From: Pseudoduganella flava
GTDB taxonomy: Bacteria; Pseudomonadota; Gammaproteobacteria; Burkholderiales; Burkholderiaceae_D
DNA length: 64,000 bases
Direction of reading: 5' to 3'
Assembly: GCF_007830495.1 (NCBI RefSeq)
Contig: NZ_VLKW01000005.1
Span: 124,001 to 188,000 of the forward strand
Both the position numbers and the translations under genes were made by a program. Positions within the stretch are counted from its first letter, which is position 1. Every line of letters begins with the position of its first letter. Of the stretch, positions 38,934-49,039 are shown piece by piece. The notes beneath the pieces were generated by a model that saw only the letters and a program-made list of their open reading frames with translations, was not told the origin of the DNA and did not search any database.

Positions 38934-39440
38934 TCAAGCATCCAGGCCCGATAGCGCTGAGCCGTCGCCGGCCTGGCCGCGGGATATGACCGAAAGACTG
39001 CCATCGGTTTCCAGCACCACCGCCTCGATCAGGTCGAGCCCTCCATAGCCGTGTTGACGTACCGCGCCGAGCACCTCATCGCTGGTGACCCGGACCCGCT
39101 TTAACGCATCCGGGCACAGTTCGCCCCGCAGCACCAGCACGGTCGGCGCCGTCTTCACGATCCGGTTCAGCAGGGAACTTCTTACGCAGGACCATGTGAC
39201 GACAAACTGCATCGCCACGAGCAATGCCAGCGCCGCCAATCCGACAGCCAGGCTGACGTTCCTGTTGACCAGGATCGTCGCCAGGGTGGACCCGAACGCG
39301 ACCGTCACGACGAGGTCAAAGGCATTCATTTTGGACAGCGTACGGTTACCGCTCAGGCGCAGAAGGACCACCAGTGCAGAGTACGCAAGCGCGCCAACCA
39401 CGGCGACGCGATAGATATTGCTCCAGTCGGCAAAGAACAT
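38934..39440 (-). CDS. DUF421 (YetF-like) membrane protein
   Basis: The protein has 168 aa. Three N-terminal transmembrane helices are followed by 'NRTLSKMNAFDLVVTVAFGSTLATIL', the characteristic YetF/DUF421 stretch. A soluble C-terminal domain follows (PTVLVLRGELCPDALKRVRVTSDEVLGAVRQHGYGGLDLIEAVVLETDGSLSVI). The function of the family is not well established. It sits among ion and stress genes. Confidence 0.88.
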   Translation of the reverse strand: MFFADWSNIYRVAVVGALAYSALVVLLRLSGNRTLSKMNAFDLVVTVAFGSTLATILVNRNVSLAVGLAALALLVAMQFVVTWSCVRSSLLNRIVKTAPTVLVLRGELCPDALKRVRVTSDEVLGAVRQHGYGGLDLIEAVVLETDGSLSVISRGQAGDGSALSGLDA

Positions 39441-39518
39441 GGCACCTCTACGGTTAACGAATCATGTTGAGAGCGTTCGCGGAACCGCTGCCGCGCAACC
39501 GGCCACACGGCGCGGCAT

Positions 39519-40484
39519 TCACCGCCGGACCACGTCGTCCCTGTCAGCGGCGTCCGCTCCGCCAAAGCGTACCGGCCGCGGCACATCACCCTTCCCTGCC
39601 GGCCAACCTTCACGCTGACGCCGCCGATCTCCGTCGGTCATCTCGGTCTGATCATGAAACAGTATCTGGTGGGTCGGGTACGGCAGATCGATGCCATTCT
39701 CGGTCAGCACGACCTTTATTTTCTCCAATACCTGATCCTGCAATGCCAGGGCATCGGCGCGCCGGGGCGGCTTGATCCACCAGCGGATCCGCAAGGTCAC
39801 CCCGGCATCCGCATACGCGAGAAGTAACACATCCGGCTCTGGCGTGGCCTCGACTTCGGGAATGCCGCGCATCGCGTCGAGCATCAATCGTTTCGCCATC
39901 GCCACATCATCGCTATTCCCGATCACGACATCATATTGCAATCGCCGGGCCGGGTACGCGGTGTTGACGATGACCGTCCCCTTGTACAAATCCGCGTTGG
40001 GAATGATCACCATTCGCCCGTCATACGTTCGCATGGTTGTCGCACGGGTTTCAATCTGCTCAATGGTCCCTTCAAAATTCCCAAAAACGATCTGATCGCC
40101 GATCTTGTATGGTTCCGTGACAAGGATCAGGATGCCCGCGAGGAAATTTTCAAAGATATCCCTGAACGCGAACCCGATCGCAATGCCGGTAATGCCCAGC
40201 GCACTGATCAGATTCCCCGGCGTGAACGATGGGAAGGCCACGGTCACCGCCAACATCACCCCGAGCAGGATGAGTCCCCATTGCGTCATACGGCCGAGCA
40301 CGGTGACGAGATTGTTGTGATACTTGCGCGCGCTGATTTTCTGGACAAGGCTGCGCGCGTGCCGTGCCACGAGCAGGAACATCAGCAATACAAGCGCGGC
40401 AATGACCAGGTTCGGCAACATCCGCACTGCGGCGGCGCCCAGCGCATGCAGGCGCTGGTAAGCGATCGCGATTTCCTCTGACAT
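39519..40484 (-). CDS. MscS-family mechanosensitive channel
   Basis: The protein has 321 aa from the ATG at 40484. Three transmembrane segments are followed by the MscS pore helix (ALGITGIAIGFAFRDIFENFLAGILILV), the beta domain (GDQIVFGNFEGTIEQIETRATTMRTYDGRMVIIPNADLY) and the alpha/beta C-terminal domain. About 35 extra residues at the C-terminus are basic and probably disordered. It releases solutes on hypoosmotic shock. The neighbours (antiporter, DUF421) fit an osmotic or ionic stress group. Confidence 0.92.
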   Translation of the reverse strand: MSEEIAIAYQRLHALGAAAVRMLPNLVIAALVLLMFLLVARHARSLVQKISARKYHNNLVTVLGRMTQWGLILLGVMLAVTVAFPSFTPGNLISALGITGIAIGFAFRDIFENFLAGILILVTEPYKIGDQIVFGNFEGTIEQIETRATTMRTYDGRMVIIPNADLYKGTVIVNTAYPARRLQYDVVIGNSDDVAMAKRLMLDAMRGIPEVEATPEPDVLLLAYADAGVTLRIRWWIKPPRRADALALQDQVLEKIKVVLTENGIDLPYPTHQILFHDQTEMTDGDRRRQREGWPAGKGDVPRPVRFGGADAADRDDVVRR

Positions 40485-40611
40485 CGGCAAGCCCCTCGCA
40501 GCATCAGGTACTGTTGAAAGATCGGCGCAACATTCGCCATGCGCGACCGCGCCGGCAAGCGGAGCCACGTCGGCCATGTGCATCCGCCGGTGAACGCCGC
40601 AAGCGACGCCG

Positions 40612-41787
40612 CTAATACGGAGAGCGATCGAATCGTCCCTCCTCAACGTTGACAATGTATGCGTCGATACCCGACCAGTCGGACAGGTTGAACACGGAAT
40701 CGGAATCGGAGAGCTTGCGTATCTCGATCTGCTGGATCGACAGCGGCACCCCTGCATCGCACTCACGCGGCGGGGCCAGCGGACGCACGAAGTAAACCGC
40801 GCCTTCATTGTCGCTCCATGTGTTCCTGACCCTGCGGGCGATGAAATCCTTTCCGTCAGGAGTGCTCTCAACCAGTAATGCGGTCTGCTCGCTGACGCCG
40901 ATACCGCGGATGGACGTTTCCCCCTCGATACCCGCGGCCGCGGGCACGCCACCAAGACATCCGGCAGCTCCCGTCGCGCCACCGAGCCTTGCCAGGAAAG
41001 CGATCAAGCGGCCCATCCGCTTTCGCCGGTCGAAGTGCGAGTCGGTGAGTACACCGACCAGAGGTGCTGGCGCGAGAAAGCTCTTCGACTTGTCACGCGG
41101 GTCCGGATCGATGGTGATGCGCGGATCGAACGGGTTGGCAAGCGCCGCGGTCGAATCGATGCCGCCTTGTAGTGCCGAGAAGCTGTACTGGCCAAGGATC
41201 GCAAGGCCCGCACTCGTGCCGCCGATCGGAACGTTTTTGTTCAATAACTCCATCAGCGTTCGATCCAGCGCGGTATCCTTCCAAAAGCGGATGTAGCGGC
41301 TCTGGTCGCCGCCGGCGATGAACACCGCGTGCGCACGGCTGACGATCTCGTTCACGAACGGATTATTCGCTGCGGCCCTGCTTGGAATGACGAGGGTCTC
41401 GACCGAACTCAGCCCAAGTGCCGCCCCGCCAACCCAATCGCGTTCTGCTGGTTCATCTGTGCGTTCTCCCGGCCCGCTGTAGTAGATGTACGGATTGTAG
41501 GCGCCCGCCCCACTCGCCCGCAGCACGACGAAGCGCCCCCCTGTACCAGGGCGGATCCCGGCTCTGCGGATCATCCAGCGAAAGGCCTTGTCGACATCCG
41601 GGCCGCCTCCCATCAGCACCATGCCGGAGCGCGCCTGATCCGGTGGAACCGCGACGGGGATTGTCGGGTCCCCTACGGAATAGTAGGTGTAGCCGATTCC
41701 CTGCGCCTGTACTCGCTGCATCCGGACGGACAGGAAAAAGACCAGCAACAGAACAATGACAGGATTTCTGCGATACCTGGAAATCAT
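40612..41787 (-). CDS. Exported cyanophycinase-like (S51) serine peptidase family protein
   Basis: The protein has 391 aa with an N-terminal signal peptide (VIVLLLVFFLSVRMQRVQAQ). The catalytic-fold motifs are visible: 'GMVLMGGGPDVDKAFRWMI', 'HAVFIAGGDQSRYIRFW' and the nucleophile elbow IGGTSAGLAILGQ (Ser in GTSAG). Secreted members of this family are known besides true cyanophycinases, so cyanophycin is not necessarily the substrate. It stands alone, divergent from nothing, downstream (leftward) of the TonB-receptor cluster. Confidence 0.85.
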   Translation of the reverse strand: MISRYRRNPVIVLLLVFFLSVRMQRVQAQGIGYTYYSVGDPTIPVAVPPDQARSGMVLMGGGPDVDKAFRWMIRRAGIRPGTGGRFVVLRASGAGAYNPYIYYSGPGERTDEPAERDWVGGAALGLSSVETLVIPSRAAANNPFVNEIVSRAHAVFIAGGDQSRYIRFWKDTALDRTLMELLNKNVPIGGTSAGLAILGQYSFSALQGGIDSTAALANPFDPRITIDPDPRDKSKSFLAPAPLVGVLTDSHFDRRKRMGRLIAFLARLGGATGAAGCLGGVPAAAGIEGETSIRGIGVSEQTALLVESTPDGKDFIARRVRNTWSDNEGAVYFVRPLAPPRECDAGVPLSIQQIEIRKLSDSDSVFNLSDWSGIDAYIVNVEEGRFDRSPY

Positions 41788-41989
41788 ATTTGACGAGGTC
41801 TAAAATGCCGGGCAACCTAGTCGCATCCTAGCACTTCACTGCCGCAGAGAATCATGCATGGACGTATCGTGCGCGACCTTGGGGCGCCCGGCGGGGCCGG
41901 ACCGGTAGCGTCCTTCGATTCATCGGAAGGGGAATGACACTTGCCGCGCCACGCCGCCGGCTCCCGGCCACGCGGCGCAGCGGCGGCGG

Positions 41990-44620
41990 CTACATTTTCC
42001 AGCGCATCGACAGCCCGACCACCCTGTCATACCGCCGGATATCGCGCGGATTGCTGGCGATGCCGTGGTAGTCGTGGTAGGTGCGGTCGTTCAGGTTCTC
42101 GACGTCCAGCGTGATGCCCAGCTTGTCGTTGATCTTGTAGGTGATCGACGCATCGGCCGTCTTGATCGGATCGACGATCAGGTCGAAGCCCAGGCCACGG
42201 TAGTTGTACGTGTCGACGTAGCTCGAGCGGTAGTTGTACGCGAGCCGGCCGGACCACGGCCCCCGCTCGTACAGGGCGACGATGTTGAACGCGTTCCTCG
42301 ACATGTTGACGAACGGGTTTTTGACGCCGTTGTCCATCAGGTGGCCTTCCATGTACGTGTAGTTCGCTTCCAGCCCGAACCCGCCCAGCCAGCCCGGCAG
42401 CCAGTCGTAGAACTGGCGGTACGCGAGCTCGATGCCCTTCAGCTCCCCGCCTTCGACGTTGCGCGGGCGCTCCGTCAGGTAGCGGATGCCGTTGACGGTC
42501 TCGAACGTGTTGCGGCGGATGACGTAGTTCTTGAAGTCGTGCTTGAACAGCGTGGCCGTCAGGCTGCCGGTCGGTGCGAAGTACCACTCGCCTGCCACGT
42601 CGTAGTTCGTGCCTTCGACGGGTTTCAGGTTCGGGTTGCCGCCGTTCGCCGTCGGGTCCACCGTGCCGCCGCCACCGTTGTTGTACGTGGTGCCCGGGTT
42701 GAAGTCGGCGAACGCCGGGCGCTGGATCGCCTTGCCGGCATTGAAGCGCCCAATGACTTGTGGCGTGATCATCGCCTTCAACGTCAGGTTCGGCATCGCG
42801 TCGGTGGACGATGTCTTCTGGTTCACCGGCACCGGCACCTGCACGCCGTTCACGAACTCGCCGGAGAAGCCGTTCACGTCCAGCTTCGTGCGCACCACGC
42901 GCACGCCGGCCGTGCCTTCGACGGGAACGGCGCCGACGGTGAAGCCGAAGCGCGTCTTGCCGTAGATGGCGCTGGTGTCTTCCTGGTTCGTGTACAGCGA
43001 GTACGGGTCGGCCGCCTGCCGGCCCGCCGCGCGGCCGTACAGCTGGCGCAGCTTGTCCATGTTCGCATGCAGGTAGCCGGCGCACGGCGTAACCCAGCTG
43101 GCCAGGCCATAGTCGTTCGCCATCGGGAACGACGTGCACGCGAAGCCGGACAGCGAGCCCACCGCTGGCAGTCCCGCAGGCGGCGCGATCTGGCCGTTGC
43201 TCTCATGCTGGTACGAGGCGTTGCGTTCGGCGAGCCGCACACCGAAGCCGATCTCGCGGATCAGGCCATCCGAGCCGGGGTTCCACGTCGCGTCGGCACG
43301 CCAGTCGTTCGACGCGCCGTGCGCATTGCTCCACTGGTCGAAGAACGTATGCATCCGGTAGTTCGCCGGATTCATCATGTCGTAGTTCGGATACGTGAAG
43401 TAGCCCCCGCCGTTGCGGTAAGTCTCGCCGCTGACCGTCGGCGGCGACGCGAGCAGGTCGAGGATCGGGAAGTCCTGCTTCCACTTGCTGTTCGTGCGCG
43501 CCAGCTCGGTCGTGACGGTCCAGTCATCGTTGACTTTCCAGCGCGCGCCGATCGCGCCCTGGTGGGTTTCCGAATCGTCGTTCGGCGCCTGCGTCGACGA
43601 CAGCGTGAACGGGTTCGCGTTCGTGCTCGTCACCGCCGCCACCTGGTTCGTGCCCGGCATCAGCGTGTACTGGGAATTCGGGCCCCAGCCCTGGTTGGCG
43701 ACGAAGAACTGGCGCTGCGCATCGTGGTCGACGCGGGTGGACCAGCCTTCGGCGAACATCTCGAACGCCTTGCTGGGTCGCCACTGGAACGCCCAGTTCG
43801 CGGCCGTACGATCGCGCTTGCCCTCGTACAGCACGTGACCCAGGTCGTTCGGGCCCGTCACCGGCGAGGCCGCGCCCAGCACCGCGGTCGGCGGCGAGTT
43901 CCACGTGACCTCGTCGTGGTAATGGCCCTTCTGGTACGACAGGCCGAGCAGCGCGCCGAACTCGCCGAAGTCGCCCTTCCAGCGGTTGCTGATCGTGCCC
44001 GACACCTGCGGGTCGTTGGTCTTCGATTTGTCGCGGTTCTCCACGCGCCCGGCCATGCTGGCGTTGAAGCCGGCGAAGTCGAACGGCCGCGCGGTGCGCA
44101 CGTCGATCACGCCCGCGGTGCCGCCTTCGACCATCTCGGCGCCCTGCGTCTTGTACACGTCCACGCGCTGCAGCATCGTCGTCGGGATGTCCGCCAGGTA
44201 CAGGCTGCGGTCGCGCGACGTGTACACTTCGCGGCCGTTCAGCAGCGTGACGAAGCCTGTCAGGCCGCGGATCACGACGTTGGCGGCCTCGCCATACTCG
44301 CGGCGGATCTGCACGCCGGACACGCGGCCGAGGATCTCGGCCACGTTCTTGTCCGGGAACTTGCCCGCTTCCTCGGCGACGATCGAATCGATCACTTCAT
44401 CCGAATTCTTCTTGATGGCCTGGGCGCTCTGGGCGGCGCGGCGCACGCCCGTCACGACCACCGTCGGCCCTGCCGATGCCTGCTCTCGCTCGGCGGCCCC
44501 CTGCGCGTCCTGCGCCCACACGGATGCGGGCGTCACGATGCCGGCCGCGGCCAATGCGGCAACCGTCATCTTCAAGTTGAATGGGCGTGCGGGTACCGTC
44601 CCGTTGGCGGGTGTATTCAT
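41990..44620 (-). CDS. TonB-dependent receptor (paralogue A)
   Basis: The protein has 876 aa from the ATG at 44620, preceded by 'ggagacgaag'; an ATG at 44632 is the alternative. It has a signal peptide (VAALAAAGIVTPASVWAQ) and a TonB-box-like VVVTGVRRAAQSAQ. The plug contains 'VIDSIVAEEAGKFPDKNVAEILGRVSGVQI' and 'VVIRGLTGFVTLLNGREVYTS'. The C-terminal barrel ends in an aromatic-rich strand (GLSMRWKM). The 'FPDKNVAEIL' plug is typical of receptors that take up carbohydrates in Xanthomonas/Massilia-type bacteria. It is clearly paralogous to the receptor at 45964-48603. The substrate is unknown. Confidence 0.92.
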   Translation of the reverse strand: MNTPANGTVPARPFNLKMTVAALAAAGIVTPASVWAQDAQGAAEREQASAGPTVVVTGVRRAAQSAQAIKKNSDEVIDSIVAEEAGKFPDKNVAEILGRVSGVQIRREYGEAANVVIRGLTGFVTLLNGREVYTSRDRSLYLADIPTTMLQRVDVYKTQGAEMVEGGTAGVIDVRTARPFDFAGFNASMAGRVENRDKSKTNDPQVSGTISNRWKGDFGEFGALLGLSYQKGHYHDEVTWNSPPTAVLGAASPVTGPNDLGHVLYEGKRDRTAANWAFQWRPSKAFEMFAEGWSTRVDHDAQRQFFVANQGWGPNSQYTLMPGTNQVAAVTSTNANPFTLSSTQAPNDDSETHQGAIGARWKVNDDWTVTTELARTNSKWKQDFPILDLLASPPTVSGETYRNGGGYFTYPNYDMMNPANYRMHTFFDQWSNAHGASNDWRADATWNPGSDGLIREIGFGVRLAERNASYQHESNGQIAPPAGLPAVGSLSGFACTSFPMANDYGLASWVTPCAGYLHANMDKLRQLYGRAAGRQAADPYSLYTNQEDTSAIYGKTRFGFTVGAVPVEGTAGVRVVRTKLDVNGFSGEFVNGVQVPVPVNQKTSSTDAMPNLTLKAMITPQVIGRFNAGKAIQRPAFADFNPGTTYNNGGGGTVDPTANGGNPNLKPVEGTNYDVAGEWYFAPTGSLTATLFKHDFKNYVIRRNTFETVNGIRYLTERPRNVEGGELKGIELAYRQFYDWLPGWLGGFGLEANYTYMEGHLMDNGVKNPFVNMSRNAFNIVALYERGPWSGRLAYNYRSSYVDTYNYRGLGFDLIVDPIKTADASITYKINDKLGITLDVENLNDRTYHDYHGIASNPRDIRRYDRVVGLSMRWKM

Positions 44621-44685
44621 CTTCGTCTCCATGGTTTTGATTTTGTTCGCGCCGTGGCGGCGCGATTTTTTCGTATGCAACGCAA

Positions 44686-44698
44686 CCAATCTTAGTGA
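44686..44698 (-). promoter_or_regulatory. Conserved upstream motif of TonB receptor A
   Basis: The 13-bp motif ccaatcttagtga is 66 bp before the receptor start. The same motif, ccaatattagtga, is 69 bp before the paralogous receptor at 48603, although the surrounding sequences differ. It is probably part of a shared promoter or operator. Confidence 0.5.
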
Positions 44699-44830
44699 GC
44701 CTGCGATGCAGCATCCAATCAAATTTTGCGGGCGTGCGATGTCAAAAGATGTATGGGCCGAGGAAGATGAAAAAAACGCGCAGTTCGCATTAGCTGAGCT
44801 TTCACCCCGGAACGAAACTTCTCGCAGACA

Positions 44831-45799
44831 TTACGGTCGCTCCTGCTGCCGGGGTGCAACCGCCGCCCGCAGCCAGTGCTCGGGGATGATGAGTGCTGCA
44901 GCGTCGAGAACCATTTGCCAGCCGGCGTAATTGGCCAGGTAGCGGCTCGCGACACCGCAAAAACGGCGCAACCACATCTTGAAGCGGCCATGCCAGCCGT
45001 TGACGCCGTTGACATGGATAGCGCCGCGCGCGTACTCGCCGGCGCGCACGTTGATTGCCCGATGGCTGATCCCGGCCAGCTTCGCAAATCGCGGATACGC
45101 GACCGCGCCGTCGCTGACCAGCAAGGCATCCAGCGCGAGCACCGGTTTCAGGTAGCGCAGCAGGCGCTCGGCGTCGGGCTCGCCGCGCCCCGCATGGAAA
45201 GCGTGCGTGGTCTTGCCGCGATCGCGCGCGACCAGCACACACTCGTGCTGCTGACTGATGCCGCGGCACGTGGCCTTGCCACCGCGTTTGCGCGGCGGCC
45301 GGTCGAGGTGGCGCGAGCCCTTCTGCGATTCGAGCACATACGTTTCGTCGGCTTCCACGATGCCCTTCAATGTTGGCGGCTCCTCGCGGCGCACGGCCGC
45401 GACGAACCGGTGGCGCCAGCGAAAGCTGGTCGATTTCGCGACCGCGACGCGTTCGGCAGCCGCGCGCACCGTGCGCGAGTCGAGCAAGCACTGGAAATAG
45501 GCGAGCCATTTGTCGCGATGCCGCAGGCGCGCCAGCGGCGTCCCGGTCAGCGCATTGAAGCTGTGGTGGCAGGCGATGCAGCGATACCGCTGCAAGCCAT
45601 TGGCGTGGCCGCTGCGGTGACAGCGCGCATTGCCGCAATGTGGGCACGCACATCGCCCCTTCGCTTGTTCGATCAGGGCCAGGCAGCGCCCCGGCGCCTC
45701 CAGCGCGGCGAGCCAATCACGCAAGCAATCGATCTCGTCAGCCGACAGCGGCAGCTGCGCCAGCGCGCGGAACAGGTGCTGAAAGCCATTCGTGCTCAT
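44831..45799 (-). mobile_element. IS1595-family transposase
   Basis: The protein has 322 aa. An N-terminal zinc ribbon (CPHCGNARCHRSGHANGLQRYRC) is followed by 'FNALTGTPLARLRHRDKW', then the DDE-type core 'VEADETYV', 'LVSDGAVAYPRFAK' and 'VNGVNGWHGRFKMWLRRF'. These are signature stretches of IS1595 (ISXO2/IS1016-like) transposases. The frame is complete with an ATG at 45799. I searched the flanks by eye for terminal inverted repeats and found none, so the exact IS ends are undefined. It lies between two paralogous TonB-receptor genes. Confidence 0.85.
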
Positions 45800-45888
45800 G
45801 CTTGCCTCCTGTTATCGATGAGTTATCTCAACAGAAGGTAAGACAGCGTTGACGCCAGGCAGTTCCCCAATTTTGCGCGGACAGCGCG

Positions 45889-45929
45889 AAAAAAAAATGC
45901 GCGCCGCCGGTATCGCCGGCGGCGCGCAT
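45889..45929 (-). terminator. Strong intrinsic terminator of TonB receptor B
   Basis: A perfect 14-bp stem (atgcgcgccgccgg / ccggcggcgcgcat) with the loop tatcg is followed on the minus strand by eight T residues. It lies 35 bp after the receptor stop at 45964. Confidence 0.92.
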
Positions 45930-45963
45930 CGAGAGGGTCAGGTGAAGCGGTGCGGCTTGCCGC

Positions 45964-48603
45964 TTACAGCTTCCAGCGCAGCGACAGGCCGATCACGCGG
46001 TCGTAGCGGCGGATGTCGCGCGGGTTGCTCGGCACGTTGTGATAGTCGTTGTAGGTACGATCGCCCAGGTTCTCGACGTCCAGCGTGATGCCGAGGTGGT
46101 CGTTGATCTTGTACGACAGCGACGCGTCGATCGTCTCGATCGGATCGACGATCAGGTCGATCGGGCCGACCGGCGGCAGGATCGCCCGGTAGTTGAACGT
46201 GTCGACGAACTTGCTGCGGTAGTTGTAGGCGACCCGGCCGGACCATGGACCGCGCTCGTACAGCACGTTGATGTTGTAGGCGTTCTTCGACATGCCCGGG
46301 AACGGCGTCACCTTGCCCTGGTCGTTCAGGTGGCCCTTCATGTACGTGTAGTTCGCCTCGAGACCGAAGCCGCCCAGCCAGCCCGGCAGGAAGTCGTAGA
46401 ACTGGCGGTAGCCGAGCTCGACGCCTTCCAGCGTGCCGTCGTTGACGTTACGCGGCCGCGACATCCGGTACTCCTTGCCGTCGATCGTTTCGCGGGCCAG
46501 CGATGTCAGGATGTAGTCCTGGAACTTGTGCTTGAACACGGTCGCGGTCAGGCTGCCGGTCGGCGCGAAGTACCATTCCAGCGCCACGTCGGCGTTCTTG
46601 CCCGTCACCGGTTTCAGGTCCGGATTGCCGCCGGCGCCGTCGTACAGGCCCGAGCCCGGCGACGTTTCGGTGGTGCCCAACGACTGGCCCGGATTGAACA
46701 GGTTGAACTCCGGTCGCTGGATCGCCTTGCCGGCGTTGAAGCGGGCGATCAGCGTGTCCGTCAGCGTGGCCTTCATCGTCAGGTTCGGCAGCACGTCGGT
46801 GTCGGACGTCTTGCGGTTCACGGCGACCGGCAGGCCATTCACCTGGCTGAAGCCGTTCACGTCGAGCTCCGTCTTCACGACGCGCACGCCGAACGTGCCT
46901 TCGACCGGGATCGGGCCGGCATCGAAGCCGAAGCGCGTCTTGCCGTAGAAGGCCGTGGTGTCTTCCTTGTTGCTGTACAGCGAGTACGGGTCCGGCGCCG
47001 TCTGGCCGTTGCGGCCGTACATCTTGCGCCAGGCATCCAGGTTGGCGTGCTGGTAGTCGCCGCAGATCACCAGCCACTGGCTCATGCCGTAGCTACCGGC
47101 CATCGGCATCGACGGGCAGGTCAGGCCCGGCAGCGAGCCGACCGCCGGCAGGCCGGCTGGCGCGGCCAGGAAGTTCGCGCTCTCGTGCTGGTAGGCCGCC
47201 TTGCGTTGGGCGAGACGCACGCCGCCGGAGAACTCGCGGAAGAAGTGCTCTTCACCGTTGTTCCACGTGACATCGGCACGCCAGTCGTTCGACTGGCCGC
47301 GCGATTCTGCCCAGTTGTCGATGAACGCGCCCAGCGTGTAGTTGGCCGGGTCCAGCATATTGGTGCCCGGATAATCGAAGCGCGCGCCGCCGTCGACATA
47401 GGTCTGGCCGACGATCTTGGTCGGATGCGCGAACATCTCCATGATCGGGAACGATTGCTGCCAGTGGCTGGTGGTGCGGGCGAATTCGGTGCTCACGCGC
47501 AGGTCGGGGGTCACCTTCCACTTGGCGCCGATCGCGCCCTGGTGGCTCTCGGAATCGTCCTGCGGCGCCTGGTTCGAGCTCAGCGCGTACAGGTCGCCGG
47601 TCGACGTCACAGTGTCGATCTGCTTCGTGCCCGGGAACAGCGTGTACGTGGTGCCGGCGTTCCAGCCCAGGTTACCGATGAAGAACTGGGTCTCGCGGTC
47701 GTGTTCGATACGGGTCGACCAGCCTTCGGCATACACCTCGAGGTTGTTGGACGGCTTGTACTGGAATGCCCAGTTGCCGGACCAGCGATCGCGCTTGCCC
47801 GTCGTGCCGCTGTGGCCGAGGTCGCGCGGGCCGGTGATCGTCGGGTCGCTCGTCACGGTGTTGTCCGGCGGCGAGTTCCACGTCACCTCGTCCTGGTAGT
47901 GGCCCTTCTGGTACGACAGGCCGACCAGCGCGCCGAATTCGCCGATGTCCGTCTTCCAGCGGTTCGAGACCATGCCCGCCACTTGTGGGTCGTTCTTGTT
48001 CGACTTGTCGCGGTTCTCCACGCGGCCGTTCAGGCTCGCCGAGAAGCCCTTGAAGTCGAACGGGCGCGACGTGCGTACGTCGATCACGCCGGCGGTACCG
48101 CCTTCGACCATCTCGGCGCCCTGCGTCTTGTAGACGTCGACACGCTGCAGCATCGTCGTCGGGATGTCCGACAGGTACAGGCTGCGGCCGCTCGACGTGT
48201 ACACCTCGCGGCCGTTCAGCAAGGTGGTCAGGCCCGGCAGGCCGCGGATGATGACCGTGCTGGCCTCGCCGCCGGCGCGCAGCACCTGCACGCCGGTCAC
48301 GCGGCCCAGCACCTCGGCCACGTTCTTGTCGGGGAACTTGCCGGCATCTTCCGCGACGATCGAGTCGATCACTTCGTCGGAGTTGCGCTTGATCGTCTGC
48401 GCGCTTTGCGCCGCACGGCGCACGCCGGTGACGACCACGGAGCTGATCTGCGCGTCGGCCTGCGCCTTGTCGGCGGCGGCCTGGGCATCCTGGGCCCGCA
48501 CGGACGCGCTGGAGAGAATGCCCGCGCCGGCCAGCACGGCGACGGACAGCTTGAGTTGCAGGTTTCGGGACGGCGCGGAATGCCCGATGGAGGACGGTGC
48601 CAT
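45964..48603 (-). CDS. TonB-dependent receptor (paralogue B)
   Basis: The protein has 879 aa with a signal peptide (LSVAVLAGAGILSSASVRAQ). A TonB-box-like VVVTGVRRAAQSAQ is followed by a plug with 'VIDSIVAEDAGKFPDKNVAEVLGRVTGVQV' and 'VIIRGLPGLTTLLNGREVYTS'. The long beta barrel ends GLSLRWKL. Much of the sequence is closely similar to the receptor at 41990-44620, including 'NRDKSKNDPQV' loops and the C-terminal 100 residues, so the two arose by duplication. The central extracellular loops differ most, suggesting different ligands. A strong terminator follows. Confidence 0.93.
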   Translation of the reverse strand: MAPSSIGHSAPSRNLQLKLSVAVLAGAGILSSASVRAQDAQAAADKAQADAQISSVVVTGVRRAAQSAQTIKRNSDEVIDSIVAEDAGKFPDKNVAEVLGRVTGVQVLRAGGEASTVIIRGLPGLTTLLNGREVYTSSGRSLYLSDIPTTMLQRVDVYKTQGAEMVEGGTAGVIDVRTSRPFDFKGFSASLNGRVENRDKSNKNDPQVAGMVSNRWKTDIGEFGALVGLSYQKGHYQDEVTWNSPPDNTVTSDPTITGPRDLGHSGTTGKRDRWSGNWAFQYKPSNNLEVYAEGWSTRIEHDRETQFFIGNLGWNAGTTYTLFPGTKQIDTVTSTGDLYALSSNQAPQDDSESHQGAIGAKWKVTPDLRVSTEFARTTSHWQQSFPIMEMFAHPTKIVGQTYVDGGARFDYPGTNMLDPANYTLGAFIDNWAESRGQSNDWRADVTWNNGEEHFFREFSGGVRLAQRKAAYQHESANFLAAPAGLPAVGSLPGLTCPSMPMAGSYGMSQWLVICGDYQHANLDAWRKMYGRNGQTAPDPYSLYSNKEDTTAFYGKTRFGFDAGPIPVEGTFGVRVVKTELDVNGFSQVNGLPVAVNRKTSDTDVLPNLTMKATLTDTLIARFNAGKAIQRPEFNLFNPGQSLGTTETSPGSGLYDGAGGNPDLKPVTGKNADVALEWYFAPTGSLTATVFKHKFQDYILTSLARETIDGKEYRMSRPRNVNDGTLEGVELGYRQFYDFLPGWLGGFGLEANYTYMKGHLNDQGKVTPFPGMSKNAYNINVLYERGPWSGRVAYNYRSKFVDTFNYRAILPPVGPIDLIVDPIETIDASLSYKINDHLGITLDVENLGDRTYNDYHNVPSNPRDIRRYDRVIGLSLRWKL

Positions 48604-48671
48604 GAAGGTCTCCTGTCAGTTATAGTTTTTGTAAAAAGGGTGTGGCAATACTGTTACTTTCGTTCCGGGAG

Positions 48672-48684
48672 CCAATATTAGTGA
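48672..48684 (-). promoter_or_regulatory. Conserved upstream motif of TonB receptor B
   Basis: The motif ccaatattagtga lies 69 bp before the receptor start, matching 12 of 13 bases with the motif upstream of receptor A. Shared regulation of the two paralogues is inferred. Confidence 0.5.
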
Positions 48685-49039
48685 CCGCACCCTTACCGAT
48701 CCAATGATTTTTTCGCGTTTTTCGATATCGATATGAATATCATTGGCCAGGTTCGCTCCCACATTCCGGGCAACACGGGGTTTCGTTCTCGCAGGTTGTT
48801 GCCACACCGGGAATCCTTTACGGAACAGAGACTTAGGTTTCGAACGACCGTGCTGACAAGCAAAATGTGAGCGCAACCGCGGCGTTCCGATCAAATGGGT
48901 GAGCGAAGCTGGTCGCAGCCCGGTGCTGTATCGAAATCGCAACAGCGGCTGGTCAAAAAAGCCGCGTGCGGCCGTCATTTCCGCGCCTGCAGCCCGGTGA
49001 CGAGCGCTACACTGGGCCGTTTCTGCCACGGAGGTGACC
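48685..49039. other. Intergenic, no clear gene
   Basis: These 355 bp hold the leftward promoter of TonB receptor B and the rightward promoter of the glycosyltransferase unit. They are AT-richer than the neighbours near 48690-48740. No supported gene or RNA was recognised. Confidence 0.4.

Noticed and set aside
42065-44695. Long rightward frame opposite TonB receptor A (and a similar one opposite receptor B)
   Set aside because: These are Val/Arg/Ala-rich antisense shadows with no domain; both mirror the receptor sequence.
44720-45880. Search for terminal inverted repeats and target duplication of the IS1595 element
   Set aside because: A short similarity (caaattttgcg vs caattttgcg) exists on both sides but in direct orientation and imperfect, so I do not call IS ends.
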